From Phaeobacter sp. 22II1-1F12B (GTDB taxonomy: Bacteria > Pseudomonadota > Alphaproteobacteria > Rhodobacterales > Rhodobacteraceae), in NCBI RefSeq assembly GCF_002210165.1, contig NZ_AQQP01000015.1:52039-116038 (forward strand): DNA of 64,000 nt. Reading direction: 5' to 3'. Position numbers and translations under genes: made by a program. Positions within the stretch are counted from its first letter, which is position 1; each line of letters opens with the position of its first letter. Shown here piece by piece: positions 18,496-27,077 of the stretch. The notes beneath the pieces are model-generated. The model saw nothing but the letters and a program-made list of their open reading frames with translations, searched no databases and was not told where the DNA came from.

Positions 18496-21400
18496 TTATT
18501 CGGCCGCCCGTGAAAGATTTTTGCCCCCTTGCTTGATCGCCACCAGCAATTCCTCGCGCCGTTTCGCGGCCTTGGCTTCATTGGCCATTTTCACCGGGCC
18601 AAAGCCGCGGATATCAAGCGGCAGACGGGCCAGCGCAATCAGCGCATCCATGGTTTCCGGGTCTTCGTGACGCAGGAAATCCTTCATATCCGCTTCGTAT
18701 TGGCGGATCAGGGCACGTTCCATGCGCCGTTCGCCAGAGTAGCCAAAGATATCCAGCGGCGTGCCGCGCAACCCCTTGAACTTGGTCATCACTTTCAGCG
18801 GGAAACGCATCCATTCACCGAATTCGCGTTTCTTGGGACGGCCATTGGCATCCTTTCCGCCAAGGATCGGCGGGGCAAGGTGATAAGTCATCTTGAAATC
18901 GCCTTCGAATTCCTGCCGCGCCTTGTCATCGCTTTCAAGCAGCAGCCGGGCGACCTCGTATTCATCCTTGTAGGACAACAGCTTGTGATAGCCGAGCGCG
19001 ACGGCCTCTTTCAGCTTGGGATCCTTGATACCCTCAAGCAACTTGCGATAGCGTTTCGCCAGACGTTTGCCCTGATACTGTGTCAGGTGATCGGCGCGGA
19101 AGGCGATCCGATCCTCAACGGTTTTCGGCATCTCGACCACGTTCGGGGTGAGCAGACGTTCAACCTCTTCCGGGAAGAGCACTGCCCAGCGACCGATTTC
19201 AAAGGCCCGCAGGTTGCGCTCCACCGCCGCGCCGTTCAGCTCGATGGCCCCCTTGATCGATTCAAGGCTGAGCGGGATCAGCCCCATCTGCCAGGCTCCG
19301 CCAAAGACCATCATGTTCGAAAAGATCGAATCTCCCAGCGTCGCTTTCGCAAGGTCTGACGCATCGAACAGCGCCAGCCGGTCCTTCATCCGCGCCTGAA
19401 GAGCCAGCGACAAACGGTCAGAGGGTAAGGCAAATTCGGTGTTGCGGGTAAAATCGCCGGTGATGATTTCATGGCTGTTCACGACCGCGCCGGTCTGCCC
19501 CGACTTGGTCAGACCAAGCGTCTTGGGACCCGCCGAAACCACCAGATCGCCGCCGATCAGCGCATGGGCTTCACCAGTTGCCACGCGGATCGCGCTGATA
19601 TCCTCGGGACGCTCGGCAATCCGGCAGTGAATATGCACGGCACCGCCCTTCTGCGCGAGTCCCGCCATCTCCATCATGCCCGCGCCCTTGCCATCGATTT
19701 GCGCGGCCTGTGCCAGCACCGCGCCGATGGTGACGACTCCCGTGCCGCCAACGCCGGTAATCACGACGTTATGTGTGCCGTTGATCGCAGGCAGATCGGG
19801 GTCCGGCAGATCGGGCAGCTTAAGTTCGGTCGTGGCTTCATTCTTTACCTTGGCCCCTTCCAACGTCACGAAAGACGGGCAAAATCCTTTCAGACAAGAG
19901 AAATCCTTGTTGCAGGAGGACTGGTCGATCATCCGCTTGCGGCCAAGCTCGGTCTCTTTCGGCACGATCGAAACGCAGTTCGACTGAACCCCGCAATCGC
20001 CGCAGCCTTCGCAGACATCGGTGTTGATGAACACGCGCTTGTCCGGATCGGGAAACTGTCCGCGCTTGCGACGGCGGCGTTTCTCGGCGGCACAGGTCTG
20101 GATGTAGATGATCGCCGAGACACCTTCGATCTCGCGGAATTCCTTTTGCACCTTGTCCATGTCGGCGCGCTCGTGCCACTCGAGGTTCTTCGGGAAACCG
20201 TCGCGCGCCGGTTCTTCCTTTTCATCATAGACGATGGCCACACGCTTGATTCCCATCGCTTTCAGCTCTTGCGCGATACGCGGCGCGTCGAGATCGCCCT
20301 CGTTATGCTGGCCACCTGTCATGGCGACCGCATCATTATAGAGAATTTTGTAAGTGATATTGGTTTTCGCGGCGATGGCGGCCCGGATCGCCTGCACGCC
20401 CGAGTGGTTATAGGTGCCGTCGCCAAGGTTCTGGAACACGTGGTTCGTATTGGAAAACGGCGCCTCGCCGATCCAGTTCGCGCCTTCACCGCCCATATGG
20501 GTGAAGCCGGTGGTCGAACGGTCCATCCACTGCGCCATATAGTGACAGCCGATCCCGGCATAGGCACGCGAGCCTTCGGGTACCTTGGTCGAGGTGTTAT
20601 GCGGGCAGCCCGAGCAAAAATAGGGCAGACGCGCCGCGATATCCTCGGCATTGTCGTTACGCCGGGCATCGGAAAGATTCTGCATGCCAGCCTTGATCGC
20701 ATCGGTATCGCGGCCCTCCTCGATCAGGATGCCGCCCAGTTTTTCCGCGATCATGATGGGATCGAGCGCGCCGCGCGTCGGGAACAGTTCGTCCCGGTGC
20801 ATGCCACCTGCCCCGCCTTTATACCAACCATAGACCCGGCGGCCCCGCCGTTCGTCAAAGATCGCTTCCTTGATCTGGACCTCGATCAGCTTGCGCTTTT
20901 CTTCGACGACCACAATCAAATCAAGCCCTTCGGCCCATTCGTTGAAGCTGGTCATATCCAGCGGAAAGGTCTGGCCGATCTTGTAGGTCGTGATCCCCAG
21001 CCGCTCGGCGTCGTCCTCGGAAATGTTGAGCAATGACATGGCGTGGACGAGATCCAGCCAGTTCTTGCCCGCCGCAACGAACCCGATCTTGGCACCGGGC
21101 TTGCCCCACATCCGCTTGTCAATCCGGTTGGCGCGGGCGAATGCCTCTGCCGCGAACCGTTTGTGGTCGATGACGCGCTCTTCCTGAAGATGCGGCGTGT
21201 CGACCAGACGAATGTTCAGCCCGCCTTCCGGCATCGGAAATTCCGGCGTGACAAGCTGCATCCGGTCCGGTCGGCCATCGACGACGGACGTCGCCTCAAC
21301 CGTGTCCTTCATCGTCTTTAGCCCCACCCAAAGCCCGCAGAACCGCGACAAAGCGTAGCCATAAATCCCGTAGTCGAGGATTTCCTGCACCCCGGCGGGC

Positions 21401-21915
21401 GACACGATGGGCATATAAGCGTCCATCAAGGCCCACTCAGACTGGTGCAGCACGGTCGAGGATTCACCGGTGTGGTCGTCGCCCATAGCCATCAGCACAC
21501 CGCCAAGCGCGCTGGTCCCGGCCATGTTCGCATGGCGCACCACGTCGCCAGACCTGTCCACGCCCGGCCCCTTGCCGTACCACAGCCCGAACACACCATC
21601 GAACTTGCCTTCACCGCGCAGTTCGGCCTGCTGCGCGCCCCACAGAGCCGTGGCTGCGAGGTCTTCGTTCAGCCCCCACTGAAAGGTAATGTCGTTTTCC
21701 GCCAATGGCTTGGCGGCCTTATTCATCTGCATGTCGACCGCGCCCAAGGGCGATCCGCGATAGCCGGTGACCAGACCCGCCGTGTTATGTCCCGCTGCCC
21801 GATCGCGTTCCTTTTGCATCAGCATCAGGCGCACTAGCGCCTGCGTGCCATTAAGCAGAACCGGGCTTTTGCTCAGGTCGAAACGGTCATTTAGCGAGAT
21901 GTTCTGAACGGTCAT
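18496..21915 (-). CDS. Indolepyruvate ferredoxin oxidoreductase, fused alpha-beta type
   Basis: A 1139-residue TPP and iron-sulfur enzyme that oxidatively decarboxylates aryl pyruvates (indolepyruvate, phenylpyruvate) to aryl-acetyl-CoA. Order: N-terminal pyrimidine-binding domain (GYRGSPLGAVD), TPP domain with CSGCPHNTSTK and GIGCHYMAQWMDR, a 4Fe-4S motif CEGCGDCGVQSNC near residue 650, then the gamma-type domain (GVGGTGVVTIGAVLAQ) and a C-terminal extension. The start at 21915 has GGGAGG six bases upstream, better than the codon at 21945. It is divergent from a LysR gene, with a perfect inverted repeat between them, so the LysR is a likely regulator. Confidence 0.9.
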   Translation of the reverse strand: MTVQNISLNDRFDLSKSPVLLNGTQALVRLMLMQKERDRAAGHNTAGLVTGYRGSPLGAVDMQMNKAAKPLAENDITFQWGLNEDLAATALWGAQQAELRGEGKFDGVFGLWYGKGPGVDRSGDVVRHANMAGTSALGGVLMAMGDDHTGESSTVLHQSEWALMDAYMPIVSPAGVQEILDYGIYGYALSRFCGLWVGLKTMKDTVEATSVVDGRPDRMQLVTPEFPMPEGGLNIRLVDTPHLQEERVIDHKRFAAEAFARANRIDKRMWGKPGAKIGFVAAGKNWLDLVHAMSLLNISEDDAERLGITTYKIGQTFPLDMTSFNEWAEGLDLIVVVEEKRKLIEVQIKEAIFDERRGRRVYGWYKGGAGGMHRDELFPTRGALDPIMIAEKLGGILIEEGRDTDAIKAGMQNLSDARRNDNAEDIAARLPYFCSGCPHNTSTKVPEGSRAYAGIGCHYMAQWMDRSTTGFTHMGGEGANWIGEAPFSNTNHVFQNLGDGTYNHSGVQAIRAAIAAKTNITYKILYNDAVAMTGGQHNEGDLDAPRIAQELKAMGIKRVAIVYDEKEEPARDGFPKNLEWHERADMDKVQKEFREIEGVSAIIYIQTCAAEKRRRRKRGQFPDPDKRVFINTDVCEGCGDCGVQSNCVSIVPKETELGRKRMIDQSSCNKDFSCLKGFCPSFVTLEGAKVKNEATTELKLPDLPDPDLPAINGTHNVVITGVGGTGVVTIGAVLAQAAQIDGKGAGMMEMAGLAQKGGAVHIHCRIAERPEDISAIRVATGEAHALIGGDLVVSAGPKTLGLTKSGQTGAVVNSHEIITGDFTRNTEFALPSDRLSLALQARMKDRLALFDASDLAKATLGDSIFSNMMVFGGAWQMGLIPLSLESIKGAIELNGAAVERNLRAFEIGRWAVLFPEEVERLLTPNVVEMPKTVEDRIAFRADHLTQYQGKRLAKRYRKLLEGIKDPKLKEAVALGYHKLLSYKDEYEVARLLLESDDKARQEFEGDFKMTYHLAPPILGGKDANGRPKKREFGEWMRFPLKVMTKFKGLRGTPLDIFGYSGERRMERALIRQYEADMKDFLRHEDPETMDALIALARLPLDIRGFGPVKMANEAKAAKRREELLVAIKQGGKNLSRAAE

Positions 21916-21960
21916 TCGGCGCCTCCCAACGTCGGTACTGCTCAAGTTCTGGTCAATATT

Positions 21961-21979
21961 AGGTCACAATATATGACCT
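21961..21979. promoter_or_regulatory. Perfect inverted repeat between the indolepyruvate oxidoreductase and LysR genes
   Basis: AGGTCA (21961-21966), a 7-base AT-rich spacer and TGACCT (21974-21979) form a symmetric 19-base site in the AT-rich divergent intergenic region. It lies 46 bases upstream of the oxidoreductase start and 122 bases before the LysR start. It is a plausible operator, although GGTCA half-sites are not specific to LysR proteins. The same intergenic region also contains GGTCAA at 21951. Confidence 0.55.
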
Positions 21980-22101
21980 GTATAGCCGAAAACCCGGATT
22001 TCCGTAAACGCAACAACAATTGCTGTATGTTTTGTTACTTCTCAATATATAGGCGCGTGAGCATATAATGACAGCCTGATAGGAAAACGGTCGGATCATC
22101 A

Positions 22102-23007
22102 ATGGATTGGGATAAACTCAGAATTTTTCACGCCGTAGCCGACGCGGGAAGCCTGACGCATGCGGGCGACCGCCTCAATCTTTCGCAGTCTGCGGTCAGC
22201 CGACAGATTCGCGGTCTTGAAGAGGCGTTGAACACGACCCTGTTCCACCGGCACGCCCGCGGGTTGATCCTCACCGAACAGGGCGAACTGCTATTCGACG
22301 CGACCCGCTCGATGAGCAAGCGGCTCGACGCGGCCTCGGCCCGGATCCGCGACAGCGAGGACGAGGTATTCGGAGAACTCCGCGTCACGACTACATTCGG
22401 CTTTGGTACGCTCTGGCTTGTCCCGCGCCTGCCGAAGCTCTACGAGCGCTACCCCGGTCTCAAGATCGACCTGATGCTGGAAGAGCGGGTGCTTGACCTG
22501 CCCATGCGTGAGGCCGATGTCGCCATCCGCATGAAAGAGCCCAGCCAGGCCGACCTGATCCGCAAGCGGCTGATGACCGTTCAGATGCTGCTTTACGCAT
22601 CGAAGGAATATATCGACCGCAACGGCATGCCGAGCGAAGCCGAGGACATCTCGAACCACCGCCTGATCTGCCAGCACGCCGGATCGGCTCAGGTGGCAGC
22701 GGGGGCGTGGCTGGTTCAGCACCTCATGTCGATGAACCCCGGATCGCTTTTGACGGTGAACAACTACTTTGGCGTTCTTCAGGGCGTTCTGAACAATCTC
22801 GGCATCGGCGTTCTCCCCGATTACCTTGTCGAAGAGTTCCCCGAACTGGTCCGCGTCCTGCCCAGCATCGAATCGGCGGATGTCCCTGTTTTCCTCGCCT
22901 ATCCCGAGGAGTTACGGCAGTCGCAAAGGATCTCTGTTTTCCGCGATTTCGTGCAAGAGGAAATTATTGCACATCGCAAGCATCTGAGGCAGATGGGAAA
23001 AATATAG
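22102..23007 (+). CDS. LysR-family transcriptional regulator
   Basis: A 301-residue regulator with an N-terminal winged helix (MDWDKLRIFHAVADAGSLTHAG, then the HTH core NLSQSAVSRQIRGLE at about residues 28-42). The periplasmic-binding-like effector domain follows (FGELRVTTTFGFGTLWL; ADVAIRM). Its closest-looking relatives are LysR proteins beside amino-acid or aryl-pyruvate genes, but the effector is unknown. LysR proteins usually control the divergent neighbour, here the indolepyruvate oxidoreductase. It has its own promoter region in the AT-rich 186-base gap. A candidate sRNA and terminator lie beyond it. Confidence 0.88.
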   Translation: MDWDKLRIFHAVADAGSLTHAGDRLNLSQSAVSRQIRGLEEALNTTLFHRHARGLILTEQGELLFDATRSMSKRLDAASARIRDSEDEVFGELRVTTTFGFGTLWLVPRLPKLYERYPGLKIDLMLEERVLDLPMREADVAIRMKEPSQADLIRKRLMTVQMLLYASKEYIDRNGMPSEAEDISNHRLICQHAGSAQVAAGAWLVQHLMSMNPGSLLTVNNYFGVLQGVLNNLGIGVLPDYLVEEFPELVRVLPSIESADVPVFLAYPEELRQSQRISVFRDFVQEEIIAHRKHLRQMGKI

Positions 23008-23091
23008 CTATGCCGAAATTGCATAGCAGGAATGCCTGAGCCCCCCTATCTTCGCCCTTGATCGGACAAAGTGTGACGCATAAATGGACAT

Positions 23092-23174
23092 CAGAAGATG
23101 AAGGCGCCTAGTTGCGCGTCATTTTCTACCTCCCTGTTGGACTTCGGCCGAGCTTAGTGCTCGGCCTTTTTTTT
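23092..23174 (+). ncRNA. Candidate small RNA of about 80 nt between LysR gene and purL
   Basis: In the 319-base gap after the LysR gene, TTGATC (23058-23063) and CATAAATG (23079-23086) give a promoter-like pair at 15-17 base spacing. A strong terminator ends at 23174. The implied transcript is about 80 bases and contains an unpaired CCTCCC (23129-23134), which could pair with ribosome sites, just before the terminator hairpin. An 18-codon ORF (ATG at 23098, stop inside the terminator stem) also exists, but I see no convincing ribosome site. It could instead be only the end of the LysR transcript. Confidence 0.45.
23146..23174 (+). terminator. Rho-independent terminator upstream of purL
   Basis: GGCCGAGC (23146-23153), loop TTAGT, GCTCGGCC (23159-23166), then eight T. 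The stem is perfect. It lies 139 bases after the LysR stop and 153 bases before purL, so it closes the LysR mRNA or the candidate sRNA. Confidence 0.93.
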
Positions 23175-23326
23175 GGCGTAACCACGCCGCGCGCCGCTGG
23201 TCCGTATCGCTTGAAATCAGCGCGCAAAATCGGTTCTGGCCATGTAACACGGGGCTTTGCCCTTTTCCCGAACGCGGCCATGCCCTACAAGCGCAGCAAA
23301 ACGAGCTCCGAGGGAATTCTCTAAAG

Positions 23327-25486
23327 ATGCAAGACCCAGCCATCACGCCTGAACTTATTGCCGCTCATGGTCTGAAACCGGATGAATACGACCGGATTCT
23401 CGAAATCATCGGGCGCGAGCCGAGCTTTACCGAGCTGGGTATCTTTTCGGCCATGTGGAACGAGCATTGTTCCTATAAATCCTCGAAGAAATGGCTGCGC
23501 ACCCTGCCGACCGAAGGCCCGCAGGTAATCTGCGGTCCGGGTGAAAACGCGGGCGTGGTGGATATCGGCGACGGACAGGCCGTTGTCTTCAAGATGGAGA
23601 GCCACAACCACCCGTCCTATATCGAACCCTATCAGGGTGCGGCGACGGGCGTTGGCGGCATTCTGCGCGACGTGTTCACCATGGGTGCGCGGCCCATCGC
23701 GGCGATGAACTCGCTGTCTTTCGGAGAACCCGGCCATCCCAAGACAAAACAGCTTGTGAACGGCGTGGTGGCCGGTGTCGGCGGGTATGGCAACTGTTTC
23801 GGCGTGCCGACCGTGGGCGGCGAAGTGCGCTTTCACGCGGCCTATAATGGCAACTGTCTCGTCAACGCCTTTGCGGCGGGTCTGGCCGATGCGGACAAGA
23901 TCTTTTACTCGGCCGCCTCGGGTCTGGGCATGCCGGTTGTTTACCTTGGCGCCAAGACGGGTCGTGACGGGGTTGGCGGCGCGACGATGGCTTCGGCCGA
24001 ATTCGACGACACCATCGAAGAAAAGCGCCCCACCGTTCAGGTTGGGGACCCGTTCACCGAAAAGCGCCTGATGGAAGCCACGCTTGAGCTGATGCAGACC
24101 GGCGCTGTGATCTCGATTCAGGATATGGGGGCTGCGGGTCTCACCTGTTCCGCCGTGGAAATGGGCGACAAGGGTGGTCTTGGCGTGCGGCTCGATCTGG
24201 AAAAGGTGCCGGTGCGCGAAGAGAACATGACCGCCTATGAAATGATGCTTTCGGAATCGCAGGAACGCATGCTGATGGTGCTGCGTCCTGAGAAAGAAGC
24301 CGAAGCCAAGGCCGTGTTCGACAAGTGGGATCTGGATTTCGCCATTGTCGGTGAGACCATCAAGGAAGATCGTTTCCTCATCATGCTGGATGGCGAGGTC
24401 AAAGCCGATCTGCCGCTGTCGAAACTGTCGAGCACCGCGCCCGAATACGACCGGCCCTGGGTGGAAACCCCGGCGGCAGAACCGCTGGCGGATGTGCCGC
24501 AGGTCGATCCCATCGATGCGCTCAAGATCCTGCTGGAATCGCCGAACTACGCGGCGAAGAACTGGGTTTACGAGCAATATGACACGATGGTCATGGCCGA
24601 CAGCGCCCGCACGCCGGGCCTCGGCGCCGGGATCATCCGGGTGCACGGCACAAACAAGGCCCTGGCCTTTACCAGCGACGTGACCCCGCGTTACGTCAAG
24701 GCGAACCCGGTCGAGGGTGGCAAGCAGGCGGTGGCCGAAGCCTATCGCAACCTGACCGCCGTGGGCGCCAAGCCCCTTGCGACCACCGACAACATGAACT
24801 TTGGCAACCCGGAAAAGCCTGAAATCATGGGCCAGTTCGTCGGCGCGATCAAGGGCATCGGTGCGGCCTGTCTAGCGCTTGATATGCCGATCGTTTCCGG
24901 CAACGTCTCGCTTTACAATGAAACAGATGGCACCGGCATCCTGCCGACCCCGACCATCGGCGCGGTGGGGATCATCAACTCTCCGGATGACATCATCGGT
25001 TGCGAGGTGCGTGACGGCCACGTGGCGCTTTTGATCGGTGACAGTACCGGCCATCTCGGCCAATCTGCGCTGCTGGCCGAAGTGTTTTCCCGCGAGGAAG
25101 GCGATGCGCCTTCCGTCGATCTGGAGGCCGAGAAGAAAAACGGCGATTTCATCCGCGCGAACCGGGAATACATCAAGGCCTGCACCGATCTGTCGGATGG
25201 TGGGCTGGCAATGGCCGCGTTCGAACTGGCGGAACGCGCCGGTGTTGGCGTCCATCTCGATAGCGATCAGACGCCCGACTTGTTCGGCGAGGATCAGGCG
25301 CGCTATCTGATCGCCTGCAATTTCGATCAGGCCGAATGGCTGATGACCGAGGCCGCCAAGGCTGGTGTCACCATCTCGACCGTGGGCAAGTTCACCGGCG
25401 ATACGGTGCGGTTCGGGGCGAGCGAAGCAAGCCTTGAGGAGCTGACCTCGCTCTATCACACGGGCTTTGCCGCTGCCGTGGCCTGA
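23327..25486 (+). CDS. purL: Phosphoribosylformylglycinamidine synthase subunit PurL
   Basis: The synthetase subunit of FGAM synthase, step four of purine synthesis; it uses ammonia from PurQ and needs PurS. The 719-residue product is the small form, which lacks the fused amidotransferase, consistent with separate purQ and purS genes in the window. Motifs: [12 protein letters not shown] (about residues 44-55), [13 protein letters not shown] with the ATP/Mg site, [18 protein letters not shown], and a second AIRS-like half ([24 protein letters not shown]). It is convergent with dctD and is followed by a stable hairpin. Confidence 0.97.
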   Translation: MQDPAITPELIAAHGLKPDEYDRILEIIGREPSFTELGIFSAMWNEHCSYKSSKKWLRTLPTEGPQVICGPGENAGVVDIGDGQAVVFKMESHNHPSYIEPYQGAATGVGGILRDVFTMGARPIAAMNSLSFGEPGHPKTKQLVNGVVAGVGGYGNCFGVPTVGGEVRFHAAYNGNCLVNAFAAGLADADKIFYSAASGLGMPVVYLGAKTGRDGVGGATMASAEFDDTIEEKRPTVQVGDPFTEKRLMEATLELMQTGAVISIQDMGAAGLTCSAVEMGDKGGLGVRLDLEKVPVREENMTAYEMMLSESQERMLMVLRPEKEAEAKAVFDKWDLDFAIVGETIKEDRFLIMLDGEVKADLPLSKLSSTAPEYDRPWVETPAAEPLADVPQVDPIDALKILLESPNYAAKNWVYEQYDTMVMADSARTPGLGAGIIRVHGTNKALAFTSDVTPRYVKANPVEGGKQAVAEAYRNLTAVGAKPLATTDNMNFGNPEKPEIMGQFVGAIKGIGAACLALDMPIVSGNVSLYNETDGTGILPTPTIGAVGIINSPDDIIGCEVRDGHVALLIGDSTGHLGQSALLAEVFSREEGDAPSVDLEAEKKNGDFIRANREYIKACTDLSDGGLAMAAFELAERAGVGVHLDSDQTPDLFGEDQARYLIACNFDQAEWLMTEAAKAGVTISTVGKFTGDTVRFGASEASLEELTSLYHTGFAAAVA

Positions 25487-25509
25487 GCCCATTTGAGACG
25501 CGAAAATTG

Positions 25510-25543
25510 AAACGCCCGGTGGCTGCAAACCACCGGGCGTTTT
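25510..25543. terminator. purL terminator, possibly bidirectional with dctD
   Basis: AACGCCCGGTGG (25511-25522) and CCACCGGGCGTT (25530-25541) form a perfect 12-bp stem with a 7-base loop, flanked by A and T tracts on both sides, so it can work in both directions. It lies 25 bases after the purL stop and about 110 bases past the dctD stop. Confidence 0.88.
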
Positions 25544-25655
25544 CATGTCTGACAGGGGTATGATTTCCGTACACAAGCTGTACACCCCCTGTACAGCGGC
25601 ACCGTGCGCCCTGCATGACCGGCGTTAACCGGCCATGCATTAGGCGCAGATCATT

Positions 25656-26990
25656 CTAAATATAGTCTGAACGCTGGAGACCGTATTTGGCCATCTTCTC
25701 GTTCAGGGTCCGGCGCGGCAGGCAGAGTTCGTCCATCACACTGGCAATCGATCCACGGTGACGCCGCATGGTGTTGTCGATCAGCATCCGCTCGAACGCC
25801 TCGACGTATTCCTTGAGCGGCTTGCCCTCGGTCGTCATCACCGGCTGCATGTCCTCGTGATCGGACATCAGAAGCGAGGCAATGGTGCCGGAGCCACGCC
25901 GCGATTGCAGAACGGCGCGTTCGGCGATGTTGATGAGCTGACGCACGTTGCCCGGCCAAGGCGCCTGCAAAAGCTGCGCAGCCTCCTGTGCCGACACCTG
26001 CGGCGCCTCGCAGCCGTATTCCTCGGCGAACTGTTCGGACAGGCGGGTGAAGAGCGTCAGGATATCTTCGCCACGTGTCCGCAGCGGCGGCAGGGTGATG
26101 CGCAGCGCGGCCAAACGATAGAACAGATCCGAGCGCAGCGCGTCTTCGCAGGTGCGACCGGCTTCCTGAAGGTTCGAAATCGCGATGATGCGGGTTTCGG
26201 CGGGCGTGCCCTGTTCGTTGATGACGCTCAGCAAGCGGGCCTGCATCGTATCGGTCAGCGCCTCGATATCCTCGAGCACGAGCGTTCCACCACGGGCCTC
26301 TTCGATCGCCGGAAGCTGGCCATCCTCGGGCATCATCGGGCCAAAGAGCCGCTTGGACAGCGCTTCTTCCTCGAAGGCGTTACAGCTGACCAACACGAAT
26401 TTCTTGCCCGCCCGGCTGCCAACCGCGTGCAGCGCATGGGCGACCAGCGTCTTGCCGGTGCCGGTTTCGCCATCGATCAGAACATGGCCATCCGCCTGAC
26501 CTAGATCGAGAATATCCTCTTTCAGACGCATCATGACCGGGCTGGCGCCGATCAGCTTGCTCATCAGCTGCGAGCCGTCGCTGAGTTCGCGGCGCAGGGC
26601 GCGGCTGTCCATCACCAGACGGCGGGCGCCGGTGGCGCGTTTGGCGAGATCCGACATCCGATCAGGATTGAAGGGCTTTTCAAGGAAATCGAAAGCCCCG
26701 ACGCGCATCGCCTCGACCGCCATCGGCACATCGCCATGGCCGGTGATCATGATCACGGGAAGCGCGCTGTCATTGCCCATCAGCTTTTTGAGAAACTGCA
26801 TCCCGTCCATGCCGGGCATCTTGATGTCCGAGATTACGATACCGGGATATTCGGGCCCGAGGACCCGCAGCGCATCCTCGGCGCTGGAAAAGGTTTCGGT
26901 GTCATATCCCGAGAGTGCCAACCATTGGCTGATCGACTGGCGCATGTCCTGTTCATCGTCGACAATCGCAATCTTCATCGCCTGAGCCAT
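25656..26990 (-). CDS. dctD: DctD-type AAA+ response regulator lacking the GAFTGA motif
   Basis: Response regulator partner of the DctB-like kinase encoded next; such pairs control C4-dicarboxylate (TRAP or DctA) uptake. The 444-residue product has a receiver domain with the phospho-Asp in ISDIKMPGMDG, an AAA+ domain with Walker A DGETGTGKT, and a C-terminal Fis-type HTH. After LFG the sequence reads PMMPEDGQLPAIEEARGGT, so the GAFTGA loop that contacts sigma54 is missing, and the Walker B reads LVLEDIE rather than LDE. It probably does not activate sigma54 polymerase in the standard way. The start is ambiguous among codons at 27002, 26999, 26996 and 26990. Confidence 0.85.
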   Translation of the reverse strand: MAQAMKIAIVDDEQDMRQSISQWLALSGYDTETFSSAEDALRVLGPEYPGIVISDIKMPGMDGMQFLKKLMGNDSALPVIMITGHGDVPMAVEAMRVGAFDFLEKPFNPDRMSDLAKRATGARRLVMDSRALRRELSDGSQLMSKLIGASPVMMRLKEDILDLGQADGHVLIDGETGTGKTLVAHALHAVGSRAGKKFVLVSCNAFEEEALSKRLFGPMMPEDGQLPAIEEARGGTLVLEDIEALTDTMQARLLSVINEQGTPAETRIIAISNLQEAGRTCEDALRSDLFYRLAALRITLPPLRTRGEDILTLFTRLSEQFAEEYGCEAPQVSAQEAAQLLQAPWPGNVRQLINIAERAVLQSRRGSGTIASLLMSDHEDMQPVMTTEGKPLKEYVEAFERMLIDNTMRRHRGSIASVMDELCLPRRTLNEKMAKYGLQRSDYI

Positions 26991-27077
26991 ATTCATCATC
27001 ACCTTGTTCTGAGCGGGGATCGCATCAGTAGCTTAAGTTAATTTCTTCGTTACGTGTTACAACGTTTTCAGCGCGGG

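Noticed and set aside
23098..23154. 18-codon leader peptide before the terminator upstream of purL
   Set aside because: No convincing ribosome site, its stop lies inside the terminator stem, and it has no run of regulatory codons.
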